A stretch of 64,000 nt of DNA from JAWKUK01 sp041398605. GTDB lineage: Bacteria > Planctomycetota > UBA1135 > GCA-002686595. The DNA lies in contig JAWKUK010000003.1 of NCBI GenBank assembly GCA_041398605.1, positions 124,001 to 188,000 on the forward strand. Reading direction: 5' to 3'. Within the stretch, counting starts at the first letter, position 1, and each line of letters opens with the position of its first letter. Positions 1 through 8,894 of the stretch are shown here, one piece after another. Both the position numbers and the translations under genes were made by a program. Below the pieces are notes generated by a model. The model ran no database searches. It was not told the DNA's origin and worked only from the letters and a program-made list of their open reading frames with translations.

Positions 1-2052
1 GCTGACGGAAGCGCCGCGCCGCCCAAAGCGCGCGGGTACGTCCGCGCCGCAACACCAGAAGACGGTCCCGTGGAACGGACGCCCGAGGTGCTCACCCGCG
101 CGCTGCTCTGTGTGCACCAGCTTCAAGATCGACCCGTCGGGGCCACCCTGGCCGAGCGCGTGCCCAAAGAGCGCGTGCCGACCGAGCGCGTCGAACTCGA
201 GGGCGAGGCCCGGGACTCGGGCGCCCTCGGGCCCACGCCCGAGCCGCTCGTCCTCCGCGCTGAACGTCGGGCCCGGGTGGACGACGGTCGCGAAGAGGCC
301 GTAGCCGATCCGGGGCGAAGCCGCGTCGAGGTCAGCGACGTTGGGATCGAAGCCGCCGAGCAGGCGACCCTGGACGAGGCGGCGCCGCACCGCGTCGAGC
401 AGCTCGCCGAGGGACCCAACGGCCTTCAGCGCGACGTCGAAGGCGCCGCCGCCGTCCGCTTGCACGAGCTCGGACGGCGCGCCCCGGTCGATGGCCTCCA
501 GCACGCTCAGGATCGCAGCGAAGGCAGTGCGCGCCGCCAACGCGCGGCGCAGCGTCCATTCGGCGACGCCCGGCGGCAGCGTCCCACGCAGCGCGAGCGC
601 CTCGGCCTCGTCGTACCAGCCAGCCGCGAGCAGCGCTTCGGCGAGCGTGACGCGCTGCGGCTCTGTCGCGTCCGCCAACGGGGTGGCCAGGCGCGTTGCC
701 TCCGTGAGCGCGGCCAACGACGGGCGCAGCGGCCGCCCGGCGACGTCCTTGAGCTGCGGCGGGAGCGTCGCCAGCCAACGTTCGAGCGCGTCGCTCGGCT
801 CATCCCATCGGAAGGCGTCGAGCACCTCCTGGCGCGAGCCGGTCGGCGCTCGCTCGCCGCGCCAACGTAGGGCCAGCGGCGACCGCCTCGCCCCGGTCGC
901 GGCGGGCAAGAGGTCCAGGAGCTCCGCGCGCAGGTGCGCGATCCGCCCGCCCCCGTCACCTTCGCCGTGCGCGGCGCCAGAGAGCGCGAGCAGCAGCTCG
1001 TCCACGGTCACTTGCTCCTGGCCTGCGAGGGCCCGCACGAGCGTGAGCCGCTCCGCGTCGCTGACGCCGGACGCGGCGAGCAGCTCGAGGCCGCGCCGCG
1101 CGCCACGCATCCGCACGGCTCTCGCCGTGGCATCGACCCCGGCGGCCGCATGGGCGCGCGCGGCGGCGCCCCGCGCGCCCGGCTCGCCGTCGCTGGTGGC
1201 GAGCTCGTCGAGCGTCAACTCGACGGCCAGGCGCAGGCGCTCATCGGTCCGCAGGGCAAGCCCCGCCGCGGGGCGCCCCGTTGCGCCGACGCCGCGCACC
1301 AACCGATCGAGCAACACCACGGCGTCTTTGGCGCGCCCGACGGCGAGCAAGTAGCGCGCTAAAGAATGCGCAAAATGGGCGACCTCATGCGGGTCACGCG
1401 CGAGCGCGAGCGCGACTTCGCCCCAAGCGACCGCGCGCTTGGAGTCTCCCCGCCGGTGGGCGTTCCATGCGAGGCCGTGCCAGCCCCAGCCAAAGCTCGG
1501 GTCGGCGGCCACGGACCGGTCGAGCAGCCGATCCGCGCCCGGCCCCCCCAAGCGCCCCGCGAGATACAGGGCTGCAGGGTCATCGGGGGTCGCTGCGAGC
1601 GCGGTGAGGCGGCGCGCGAGCGCCTCCGGACCGCGGAGGTCCGCGCGGAGCGCCTCGTCCAGGATGCGCTGCGGCGCGACCCAGCTCGGATCGAGGGCCG
1701 CCGCTTCGGCGGCCTCCGCCAGACCGCGCGGCGGGCCCAGGTCGCTCTCCGCGTCGCGCGCCCCGGCCGCAGCCCGCTCGTCGTCCGCGTCCGACTGTAC
1801 GCGTTGTGCGCGCCACGCCTCGTAGAGGCGCTCCGAAGCCGCAGCATCGACCAGCGGCCCAGGCGTCACCCGCGGCGCGGCGCAGCCAGCGGCTCCGGCA
1901 AAGCAAACAACAAGCGCGCTCGCGACGCGGCCGCAGCGCGACCGCCAGGCAGAGCCCGCCCCCGGCGCGCGCTGGCGGGCGGCGGCTTCTGCGCCATGAC
2001 GGGCTGGCGACGGGGCGGCCGTATCGACGTCGCAGTGGTTTCGCGCTCGCAT
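1..2052 (-). CDS. TPR-repeat lipoprotein, C-terminus beyond the window
   Basis: A frame on the minus strand stays open from an ATG at 2050-2052 to the window edge (about 684 residues, no stop reached); a stop lies two codons upstream of the ATG. The N-terminus has a hydrophobic stretch ending in a lipobox-like AAGC at about residues 54-57, which suggests an outer-surface lipoprotein; the pre-lipobox part is unusually long, so the true start may be further in. Residues of about 130-260 contain helical pairs typical of tetratricopeptide repeats (for example WGWHGLAWNAHRRGD). The remainder, ending in a Cys-Cys pair near the edge, is not recognised. Divergent from the next gene with about 65 bases between. 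Function unknown; TPR proteins usually mediate protein-protein contacts. Confidence 0.7.
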   Translation of the reverse strand, partial: MRARNHCDVDTAAPSPARHGAEAAARQRAPGAGSAWRSRCGRVASALVVCFAGAAGCAAPRVTPGPLVDAAASERLYEAWRAQRVQSDADDERAAAGARDAESDLGPPRGLAEAAEAAALDPSWVAPQRILDEALRADLRGPEALARRLTALAATPDDPAALYLAGRLGGPGADRLLDRSVAADPSFGWGWHGLAWNAHRRGDSKRAVAWGEVALALARDPHEVAHFAHSLARYLLAVGRAKDAVVLLDRLVRGVGATGRPAAGLALRTDERLRLAVELTLDELATSDGEPGARGAAARAHAAAGVDATARAVRMRGARRGLELLAASGVSDAERLTLVRALAGQEQVTVDELLLALSGAAHGEGDGGGRIAHLRAELLDLLPAATGARRSPLALRWRGERAPTGSRQEVLDAFRWDEPSDALERWLATLPPQLKDVAGRPLRPSLAALTEATRLATPLADATEPQRVTLAEALLAAGWYDEAEALALRGTLPPGVAEWTLRRALAARTAFAAILSVLEAIDRGAPSELVQADGGGAFDVALKAVGSLGELLDAVRRRLVQGRLLGGFDPNVADLDAASPRIGYGLFATVVHPGPTFSAEDERLGRGPEGARVPGLALEFDALGRHALFGHALGQGGPDGSILKLVHTEQRAGEHLGRPFHGTVFWCCGADVPARFGRRGASVS

Positions 2053-2116
2053 CGCTCACGTTGTATCGACCCGAACACGCCTTGTCGCCCAGCAGGATTC
2101 AGCGCAAACTCGAAGG

Positions 2117-3163
2117 ATGCTCCAGCGAACTGCTCTACGGCTCGCCGCGGCACTCGTCGCGCTGAGCGTCGTCGGCCTGTCCCGAGCCTCGGCCGCGCCG
2201 TCGGCGACGATCCCGCCCCCGCAACGCGAGATCGCGTGGGTCGAAGCGAAGCTCGACGTCGCGCTCGCCCGCGCTCGGGACCGCAACGTGCCGCTGGTCG
2301 TCTTCGCGTGCCTCGCGGACGAGACGCACAACGAGGAGTACCGGCGGCATCTCGGGGGCAACGAGAAGCTCGCGCAGGTCCTCGACGGTGCAGTCCCGAT
2401 GTACGCGAGCAACGGCGAGCCGCCGCCTGGGGCGCAGCTCGTCAAGCACAAGGAGTTGATGGACGAGGTCTACAACCGTTGGGTCGCCGAGGAGACGCCC
2501 GACGGCGCTTGGGCGCTGCCCGAGGTGCTGGTCGTCGATCCGAGCGGTGAGGTCTTCAAGCGCCTCGGCTCGGGCAACACCGTCACCGACGATGCGGTTG
2601 GGTTCGCGCTCGCCGAGCTGAACAAGAAGCTCGGGGGCGGCGTCAGCGATGTGACGGTCACGTCCCTCGTGAAGCTGCGTGATGCGGGCCGCGCGGCGCA
2701 GACGGCGGAGGACTGGACCGCAGCCTGGCGGGCTTGGCGCAGCGTCCTCGCGATCACTCAAGCCGGCGTCTTCGCCACGGAGGCCAAGGCGGCCATGCCC
2801 GCGGTGGAGGCCGGCTTCACCAAGCTCGTCGAGGCGAGCGTCGTCGACGTCACGGAGGCCAACCTCGGCGAGCGGTACGCGCTCCTGCGCGAGGTCGCCC
2901 GGCGCGCGCGCGGGGAGGCGCTCGAGAAGCTCGCCACGAAGCACATCGGCGCGCTCGAGAAGGACAAGCGCTTCAAGAAGCTGTTGACGCCGATCAAGCT
3001 CGAGGAGGAGGCCGCGGACATCCTCTACGAGGTCGAGGCACGGCTCGCGCGCGGCGACACACCGGGCGCCATCAAGGAGCTGAAGCGGCTCGCGAGCAAG
3101 CGTTACGCCGCGACAGCGTCCGGGCAGCGGGCGCGTGCCGAGTACGCCGAGCTCTTGAAGTGA
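2117..3163 (+). CDS. Secreted thioredoxin-fold-like protein without CxxC
   Basis: The 348-residue product begins with a clear signal peptide (about residues 1-27, ending ASA) and is probably periplasmic. Residues 40-170 resemble the thioredoxin-like proteins in which a strand (PLVVFACLAD) is followed by a helix and a later VVDPSGEVFKRL strand, but the CxxC redox motif is absent, so a disulfide oxidoreductase role is unlikely. The C-terminal half is helical, rich in Ala, Lys and Glu, and TPR-like. It is convergent with ribD; the two stop codons lie in the arms of a shared inverted repeat. The exact function is not recognised. Confidence 0.6.
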   Translation: MLQRTALRLAAALVALSVVGLSRASAAPSATIPPPQREIAWVEAKLDVALARARDRNVPLVVFACLADETHNEEYRRHLGGNEKLAQVLDGAVPMYASNGEPPPGAQLVKHKELMDEVYNRWVAEETPDGAWALPEVLVVDPSGEVFKRLGSGNTVTDDAVGFALAELNKKLGGGVSDVTVTSLVKLRDAGRAAQTAEDWTAAWRAWRSVLAITQAGVFATEAKAAMPAVEAGFTKLVEASVVDVTEANLGERYALLREVARRARGEALEKLATKHIGALEKDKRFKKLLTPIKLEEEAADILYEVEARLARGDTPGAIKELKRLASKRYAATASGQRARAEYAELLK

Positions 3164-3243
3164 CGCGCCGCGCGCGCCCTGGGCCAGCCGACGCAGGCCC
3201 TGCCTTCGTACGCGATCCAGGCAGCGCCGCCGCGCGCGTCACT
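3159..3243. terminator. Inverted repeat spanning both stop codons of convergent genes
   Basis: AGTGACGCGC at 3159-3168 is matched by GCGCGTCACT at 3234-3243. Each arm contains the stop codon of one of the two convergent genes. The loop is long (about 65 bases) and itself GC-rich, and there is no T-run, so this is only a possible bidirectional terminator. Confidence 0.3.
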
Positions 3244-4444
3244 CCTGCAAGAAGGCCTCGAGGACCGCGTCGTCTCCGACTTCGCGGTCGAGGCGTTCGA
3301 GCAGCTTCGCTGAGACGAGCCAGGGCGCCATGGTCTCGCCGCGGCCGCCGCGCACGCTGCCGGTGACGACGCGCACCTGGTCCACAAAGCCATGATCGAG
3401 CGCGTTGTGCAGGAACGTCGGCCCGGTCTCGAGCAGCACGCGCTGGAAGCCCAGCTCCCACAGGAGCGTGAAGACCTCGCGCAGGTCCAAGAGATGCCGG
3501 TCTTGGCCGCGCAGCTCGTGCACCGTCGCGCCGACGGCCTCCAGCGCGCGGCGGCGGACGCGGTCCGACCCCGGCAAGCACAGGACGTGCACCGCGCCGG
3601 CGCCTTCGTGCTCGCCCGGCGCCTGGAACAAACGTGCCTCAGGCGGCGTTCGCAGCCACGAATCGAGCACCACGCGGGCGGGCGCGCCGCGCACCAGCGG
3701 TGCGGGCGGCCGCAGCGTGAGGCGCGGGTTGTCCGCGAGGATCGTCCCGACGCCCGTCACGACCGCGTCGACGCGGCTGCGCAGGACCTGCACGTCGGCG
3801 AGCGCCATCGGCCCAGAGATCCAACGCCCATCGCCGACGTTCTCCGGCGGCGAGAGGTGCCCCGAGAGCGTCTGCGCCCACTTGGCGACGGTCCACGGGC
3901 GCGGCCGACGCAAGCGGTCCCGTGAGGTCCAGCGCAAGAAGTGCGGCGCGACGACCTCGAGGCGCGCGCTGCCCTCGCTGAGGTAGACGTCGACGCCGTG
4001 CTCCTGCAGCAGCTCGAGGCCCTTGCCGCGGTGCCGCGCGTCCGGGTCGAGCGCGCCGGCGACCACCGTGCGGATGCCGCTCGCCAGGATGGCTTCGGTG
4101 CAGGGCGGGGTCTTGCCCGTCGTGCAGCACGGCTCGAGGGTCACCACCAGCGTGTCCCAATCGCTCGCGGGTACGCCGCTCGCGCGCGCGGCAGCGAGCG
4201 CCTCGATCTCGGCGTGCGGCCCGCCCCAGTGACGGTGGAAGCCGCGTGCGACGACTTGTCCCTGGGCCAGCACCGCGGCGCCGACACAAGGGTTCGGCGC
4301 GACCTCGAAGCGAAACGCGCGCGCCTCCCGCCCGAGCTGCGCGAGGAGATCCTCCAGGAGGCGAGGGTCGAGCTGACGCGTGAGGCCTTCCATTGGTTCC
4401 ACAACCGATCTTAGGACCTCCCGTCCATCGGCAACAGGTGCCAT
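3239..4444 (-). CDS. ribD: Bifunctional riboflavin biosynthesis protein RibD
   Basis: The 401-residue product carries both RibD activities: deamination of 2,5-diamino-6-ribosylamino-pyrimidinone 5'-phosphate and reduction of its ribosyl side chain, steps two and three of riboflavin synthesis in the cytoplasm. The N-terminal deaminase domain shows the zinc site HAE (residues 77-79) and EPCCTTGKTPPC (about 104-115). The reductase half starts near residue 195 with AKWAQTLSG and continues with DSWLRTP and LLETGPTF, as expected of the DHFR-like fold. Length is normal for the family. An alternative start at Met18 would remove a poorly conserved leader. No other riboflavin gene is adjacent, so it appears as a lone gene here. 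Confidence 0.93.
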   Translation of the reverse strand: MAPVADGREVLRSVVEPMEGLTRQLDPRLLEDLLAQLGREARAFRFEVAPNPCVGAAVLAQGQVVARGFHRHWGGPHAEIEALAAARASGVPASDWDTLVVTLEPCCTTGKTPPCTEAILASGIRTVVAGALDPDARHRGKGLELLQEHGVDVYLSEGSARLEVVAPHFLRWTSRDRLRRPRPWTVAKWAQTLSGHLSPPENVGDGRWISGPMALADVQVLRSRVDAVVTGVGTILADNPRLTLRPPAPLVRGAPARVVLDSWLRTPPEARLFQAPGEHEGAGAVHVLCLPGSDRVRRRALEAVGATVHELRGQDRHLLDLREVFTLLWELGFQRVLLETGPTFLHNALDHGFVDQVRVVTGSVRGGRGETMAPWLVSAKLLERLDREVGDDAVLEAFLQE

Positions 4445-4646
4445 GTGAATCCGGGTCCGTCGGAGGATTCTGGGCCCCCGGCCCGAATCGGGAGGCGGGG
4501 CCTTCCTTCGACGGCCCTGAGCGCGAGAATGTTCGCCCGCGTCCGGCGCGCCCGCGCCTGGACCATCCCTCTCGAACGAACCGCGCCTCGCGGACCGACA
4601 CCTAAGGGTGTCCCGCAGTGCGCCCGAAGCGTCTCATTCCAACGCC

Positions 4647-5642
4647 ATGACGAAGGCCCCCATTCGTGTCGCCATCACGGGCGCTGCCGGTCAGATCGGC
4701 TACGCGCTCCTGCCTCGCATTGCCTCTGGCCAGATGTTTGGCCCTGATCAGCCGGTCATCCTGCACATGATCGAGATCCCCGTCGAGAAGGCGATGGAGG
4801 CGCTCAAAGGCGTCGCGATGGAGCTCGAGGACTGCGCGTTCCCGCTGCTGCACGACATGGTCCTCACCAGCGACATCCAAGTCGGCTTCAAGGACGTCAA
4901 CTGGGCGCTGCTCGTCGGCGCGAAGCCGCGCGGCCCGGGCATGGAGCGCGGCGACCTCCTGAAGGAGAACGGGGCGATCTTCATCGGCCAAGGGCGCGCG
5001 ATCAACGACCACGCGGCCAGCGATGTGCGCGTGGCGGTCGTCGGCAACCCGTGCAACACGAACGCGATGATCGCGATGCGCACGGCCAAGGACGTGCCGA
5101 ACGAGCGCTTCAGCGCGATGACGCGCCTCGACCAGAACCGCGCGCAAGCGCAGCTAGCGATGCGCGCCAAGGTCGCGGTCGCCGACGTCAAGAACATGAC
5201 GATCTGGGGCAACCACTCCGCCACGCAAGTGCCGGACTACGTGCACGCGACGATCCAAGGCAAGCCCGCAGCGAGCGTCATCGGCGACGAGGCCTGGCTC
5301 CAGGGCGACTTCTTCTCGACCGTGCAGAAGCGCGGCGCCGCGATCATCGCAGCGCGGGGCCTCTCCAGCGCGATGTCCGCAGCGAACGCGTTGACCGATC
5401 ACGTGCGTGACCTGTGCGTCGCGACGCCGGCCGGCGCCTGGAACTCCGCGTGTGTCGTGTCCGATGGCAGCTACGGCGTGCCGGAGGGCCTCATCAGCTC
5501 GTTCCCCGTCCGCGCCGATGGCCGCGGCGGCTGGGAGATCGTGCAAGGCATCGAGCTCGACGCCTTCTTGAAGGGCAAGCTCGAGGCCAGCGTCAAGGAG
5601 CTCCTCGAAGAGCGCGACGCCGTCGCGGGGATGCTCGCATGA
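4647..5642 (+). CDS. mdh: Malate dehydrogenase, NAD-dependent
   Basis: The enzyme interconverts malate and oxaloacetate in the TCA cycle. The start at ATG 4647 is chosen because the product then begins directly with the conserved Rossmann strand and loop (VAITGAAGQIGYALL); an upstream in-frame GTG at 4608 would add an unconserved leader. Substrate-binding and catalytic signatures are visible: KPRGPGMERGDLL (arginine-bearing mobile loop), TRLDQNRA with the catalytic aspartate, and WGNHSATQ with the catalytic histidine. Length (331 residues) matches the cytosolic-type MDH family. The next gene starts within its stop codon (ATGA). Confidence 0.95.
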   Translation: MTKAPIRVAITGAAGQIGYALLPRIASGQMFGPDQPVILHMIEIPVEKAMEALKGVAMELEDCAFPLLHDMVLTSDIQVGFKDVNWALLVGAKPRGPGMERGDLLKENGAIFIGQGRAINDHAASDVRVAVVGNPCNTNAMIAMRTAKDVPNERFSAMTRLDQNRAQAQLAMRAKVAVADVKNMTIWGNHSATQVPDYVHATIQGKPAASVIGDEAWLQGDFFSTVQKRGAAIIAARGLSSAMSAANALTDHVRDLCVATPAGAWNSACVVSDGSYGVPEGLISSFPVRADGRGGWEIVQGIELDAFLKGKLEASVKELLEERDAVAGMLA

Positions 5643-6340
5643 GCGCCGCTGCGGTCCCCCGCGAGCCGGTGACGATCGGTGATCCGAGCCGCCGCCTGGG
5701 GACAGGCGGCGCGGTCGTCGTCATCTCGCTCGTCTTGGTGTCGCTCGCGGTGGTCCGCTACGGGTTCGGTTGGGTGGTGTCACAGTCGGACGAATGGTCG
5801 CTGGCGTCCGCCCACCGCGTCGTGGAGACCTCGACGTTGTCAGACGAGACGCGCAGCGCCCTCGACGCCGAGCTCGACCGGCTCGGCGCCGCGTTCAACG
5901 CGGGGCAGATCGACTACGCGGCGCTCTTCTCGACGGTTCAGCGGCTTGTCGAGGGCACGCTCGTGCCGGCGGCGCTTGTCCACCGAGCGGCGGGCGCGCC
6001 GGGCCTCGAGCCTGACGACGCTGCGGCGTTCACGCGCCTCGGGCTGAGCCTCGAGGGCCAGGACTTCGTCCCCGCCTCCGTCGAGCCGGTCGTCAAGGGC
6101 CTGCTCGAAGGCAACCCGGCGACGGCCGTCCTCGCCCGGGTCTACGAAGCGCTCGCGACCGAGGTGACCCCGCCCCCCGCGCCGGCACCTGGCGCGAGGC
6201 CCGAAGCGCTCACCGGCGCTGGTGAGGTCGAGGCCCCGGGTCACGTTCCGGCCGCCGCCTTCGACATCGTCCAGCGCTTCCGGGCGTACGTCGACGCGAC
6301 CCTGGCCGGCCAGCCGCCGCGGCGCTTCGAGCTCCGTTGA
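5639..6340 (+). CDS. Hypothetical single-pass membrane protein
   Basis: ATG at 5639 overlaps the mdh stop codon, indicating translational coupling. The 233-residue product has a cytoplasmic N-terminus, one transmembrane segment (about residues 24-42, AVVVISLVLVSLAVV) and a mainly helical exported domain followed by an Ala/Pro-rich linker (TPPPAPAPG) and a short C-terminal helix. No family was recognised. It sits between mdh and the glycan O-acylation genes and probably belongs to the same transcript, but nothing in the sequence assigns a role. Confidence 0.65.
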   Translation: MSAAAVPREPVTIGDPSRRLGTGGAVVVISLVLVSLAVVRYGFGWVVSQSDEWSLASAHRVVETSTLSDETRSALDAELDRLGAAFNAGQIDYAALFSTVQRLVEGTLVPAALVHRAAGAPGLEPDDAAAFTRLGLSLEGQDFVPASVEPVVKGLLEGNPATAVLARVYEALATEVTPPPAPAPGARPEALTGAGEVEAPGHVPAAAFDIVQRFRAYVDATLAGQPPRRFELR

Positions 6341-6368
6341 GGGCGGGCCGCGCGGTAAGCTCCACGCG

Positions 6369-7487
6369 GTGCGCGCCCTCCTCTCTGTCTGCATGGCGGT
6401 CGTCGGCTTTGTGTCGGCGAACCGCCTCGTCGTGGCGCTGCGCCCCTGGCCGGCGGACTACGGCCTCGGCGCAAAGGTCGCACACCTCGCGCAGCACGCT
6501 GGCTCCTACGACGTGCTGCTGATCGGCTCGAGCGCGACGTATTACGGCCTGCGGCCGCGCACGATCGAGGCCGCCCTCGCAGCGCGCGGTCAGCGCGCGC
6601 GCGTCTTCAACCTAGGCGTCGGGGGCATGGGCTCGTACGAGCAGGTCTACCTGCTGCGCTGGGTGCTCGAGCGGATGCGCCCGAAGCTCGTGCTCTACGA
6701 AGAGCCGCGCTTCGACCCGCTGCTTTGGTACCCAGACGTGCGCAACCCGCGCTACATCCATTGGCACGACGTCGCGATGACGCTCGAGGCGCTGCGCGGG
6801 CTCGCCTTCGTCGACGCGCCGCCGGATTACAAGGCGCAAGACTACGCCGCGACCTGGCACGGGGATTGGAAGCTCGCGACCGCGCTCGAGCACGTCGAGC
6901 TCTGCGCGATGCGCGCGACGGCGCTCGGCGACGGGCCCCGCATCGCCGCGCGGTGGCTCGGCCTCGCGGCCCCGCTCCGCCCGACCGAGACCGAGCTCGA
7001 GGCCGAGTCCGGGTGGCTCGACATCGGCGCCGAGCCGGACCCCGGCGCGCTGCGCCAACACGAGCGCTTCCGCGCGGATCGCGCGTCGTGGGACGCCAGA
7101 GTCGCCGACATTCGCGCGCAGAACGAGGGCCGCGTCGACCTCGCCGTGAAGTTCGACCAGCGCGCGTTCGAAGCGCTCCGCGCGCTGCTCGACGCGAGCG
7201 GCGCGCAGGTCATCTGGTACGCGACCCCGCGCGCGGTCGGCGACCCGACGCTCGCTACGCTCGCGGCGTCGGGGGCGCTCGCGCCCTACCTCCCCGACAA
7301 CCGCCCGGAGTTCGCGCCGGAGCTCTACGACCCCGACGTGCGGTGGGACCCGAACCACCTCGACGCCGCGGGCGCCGAGCGCTTCTCCCTGCGCCTCGCG
7401 GGCGACGTGGCGGACCTCTTGGATACGACGCGCTCGCGCGATGAGGTGCAGCAAGAGGACGCGGTGCAGCCAGCGGGGGGGCGTTGA
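6369..7487 (+). CDS. AlgJ/AlgX-like SGNH-fold protein
   Basis: The product (about 372 residues from GTG 6369; ATG 6393 is an alternative) starts with a signal-anchor and then has a GDSL/SGNH-like core: LLIGSSATYYGL holds the nucleophile serine (GSS), and DPNHLDAAGAERF near the C-terminus supplies the Asp-x-x-His pair. This arrangement, directly before an MBOAT gene, matches the periplasmic partner that transfers acyl (usually acetyl) groups to exopolysaccharide, as in alginate O-acetylation. The stop lies three bases before the MBOAT start. The polysaccharide acceptor cannot be deduced. Confidence 0.7.
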   Translation: MRALLSVCMAVVGFVSANRLVVALRPWPADYGLGAKVAHLAQHAGSYDVLLIGSSATYYGLRPRTIEAALAARGQRARVFNLGVGGMGSYEQVYLLRWVLERMRPKLVLYEEPRFDPLLWYPDVRNPRYIHWHDVAMTLEALRGLAFVDAPPDYKAQDYAATWHGDWKLATALEHVELCAMRATALGDGPRIAARWLGLAAPLRPTETELEAESGWLDIGAEPDPGALRQHERFRADRASWDARVADIRAQNEGRVDLAVKFDQRAFEALRALLDASGAQVIWYATPRAVGDPTLATLAASGALAPYLPDNRPEFAPELYDPDVRWDPNHLDAAGAERFSLRLAGDVADLLDTTRSRDEVQQEDAVQPAGGR

Positions 7488-7490
7488 GCG

Positions 7491-8894
7491 ATGCTCTTCG
7501 TCGAGCTGCGTTTCCTGCCGTTCTTCGCGCTCGTGCTGGCCGTGCACTGGGCGCTGCGCGCGCACGCCTGGCGCAAGGCGTGGCTGCTGCTCGCGTCGTA
7601 CGTCTTCTACGGCGCGTGGGATTGGCGGTTCCTCGGGCTGATCATCGGCTCGACCGTCCTCGACTACGCGGTCGGCGAACGCATCTACGCCGCGCGCGGC
7701 CGGCGCCCGCGACAGCGCGCTTGGCTCGCGCTGAGCCTCGCGGGCAACCTCGGCGTCCTCGGCTTCTTCAAGTACTGGGACTTCTTCGCCGGGTCCGCCG
7801 CTGAGCTCACGGCGTGGCTCGGGATGCCGATCGCCCTGCCCGTCCTGCACGTGATCCTGCCGGTCGGGATCAGCTTCTACACATTCCAGACGCTCTCCTA
7901 CTCGCTCGACATCTACCGCGGCCAGCTCGCGCCCGCGAAGACCCCGCTCGACCTCGCGCTCTTTGTCGCGTTCTTCCCGCAGCTCGTCGCAGGCCCGATC
8001 GTCCTCGCCCGCGAGTTCCTGCCACAGCTAGAGGAGGACCGCCGCTTCGCGCGCGACGTCGACGTCAAGCGCGCGCTCGCGCTGTTCTTCATCGGCTTCG
8101 TCAAGAAGTCCTGCGTGGCCGATCAAGTGGCGCCGCTGGCCGACGCGGTGTTTGCAGCGCCCGGCGCGGTGAGCACAGGTGACGCTTGGGTCGGCCTGTT
8201 CGCCTTCGTCGCGCAGATCTACGGCGACTTCTCGGGCTACAGCGATATGGCGATCGCGACCGCGCTGCTGCTCGGCTACCAGCTCCCGCGCAACTTCGAT
8301 CACCCCTACCTCGCGCGCACCGTCGCCGAGTTCTGGACGCGCTGGCACATCACGCTCGGGCGCTGGTTCCGCGACTACCTGTACATCCCGCTTGGGGGAA
8401 ACCGCGGCAGCGCCCTGCGAACGCGCGCGAACCTGCTCGCGACCATGGCGGTGTCCGGGCTATGGCACGGCGCGAGCTGGACGATGGTCGTCTGGGGCCT
8501 CTTCCACGGCGCTGTGCTCGTGCTGGAGCGCTCGCCCGTACTGCGCTGGGTGACGCGCTTGCCGCTCGCGCTCGGGGCGCTCTACACGACGCTCGTCTGG
8601 ACGCTGTCCATGGCGTTCTTCCGCGCCGAGACGCTGCGCGACGCCGTCGCCCTCCTGCAGCGCGCGCTCACCCCGCACGCGGCCACGGCGGGGGCGCCGA
8701 CGTCGCCGGGCTGGGCTTGGTCCGTGCTCATCGGCCTCGCGCTGGTCCACATCGCGACGTGGCGCGGTCGCCTCGTCGAGCGCTGGACGGCGCTGCCCGC
8801 GCCGGTGTTCGCGTTCAGCCTGGGCGCGCTCACCGCGTTGGCACTACCCTGGATCTCGCTCCGGCCCGCCCCATACCTCTACTTCGCCTTCTGA
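7491..8894 (+). CDS. MBOAT family O-acyltransferase, AlgI-like
   Basis: A polytopic membrane protein of 467 residues with the MBOAT signatures of AlgI/DltB relatives: the N-terminal FFYGAW-like segment (YVFYGAWDWRF), FFKYWDFF, LPVGISFYTFQTLSY, FFPQLVAGPI, GYSDMAIA, and the catalytic-histidine motif SGLWHGASW at about residues 322-330. It moves an acyl group across the membrane for transfer onto an extracellular polymer by the SGNH partner encoded immediately upstream. The stop codon overlaps the start of the following sulfatase-fold gene (TGATG). Confidence 0.92.
   Translation: MLFVELRFLPFFALVLAVHWALRAHAWRKAWLLLASYVFYGAWDWRFLGLIIGSTVLDYAVGERIYAARGRRPRQRAWLALSLAGNLGVLGFFKYWDFFAGSAAELTAWLGMPIALPVLHVILPVGISFYTFQTLSYSLDIYRGQLAPAKTPLDLALFVAFFPQLVAGPIVLAREFLPQLEEDRRFARDVDVKRALALFFIGFVKKSCVADQVAPLADAVFAAPGAVSTGDAWVGLFAFVAQIYGDFSGYSDMAIATALLLGYQLPRNFDHPYLARTVAEFWTRWHITLGRWFRDYLYIPLGGNRGSALRTRANLLATMAVSGLWHGASWTMVVWGLFHGAVLVLERSPVLRWVTRLPLALGALYTTLVWTLSMAFFRAETLRDAVALLQRALTPHAATAGAPTSPGWAWSVLIGLALVHIATWRGRLVERWTALPAPVFAFSLGALTALALPWISLRPAPYLYFAF

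Noticed and set aside
70..1354. Plus-strand frames covering the first 1.3 kb
   Set aside because: Arg/Ser/Ala-rich shadows; the minus strand has a continuous, TPR-containing frame over the whole stretch.
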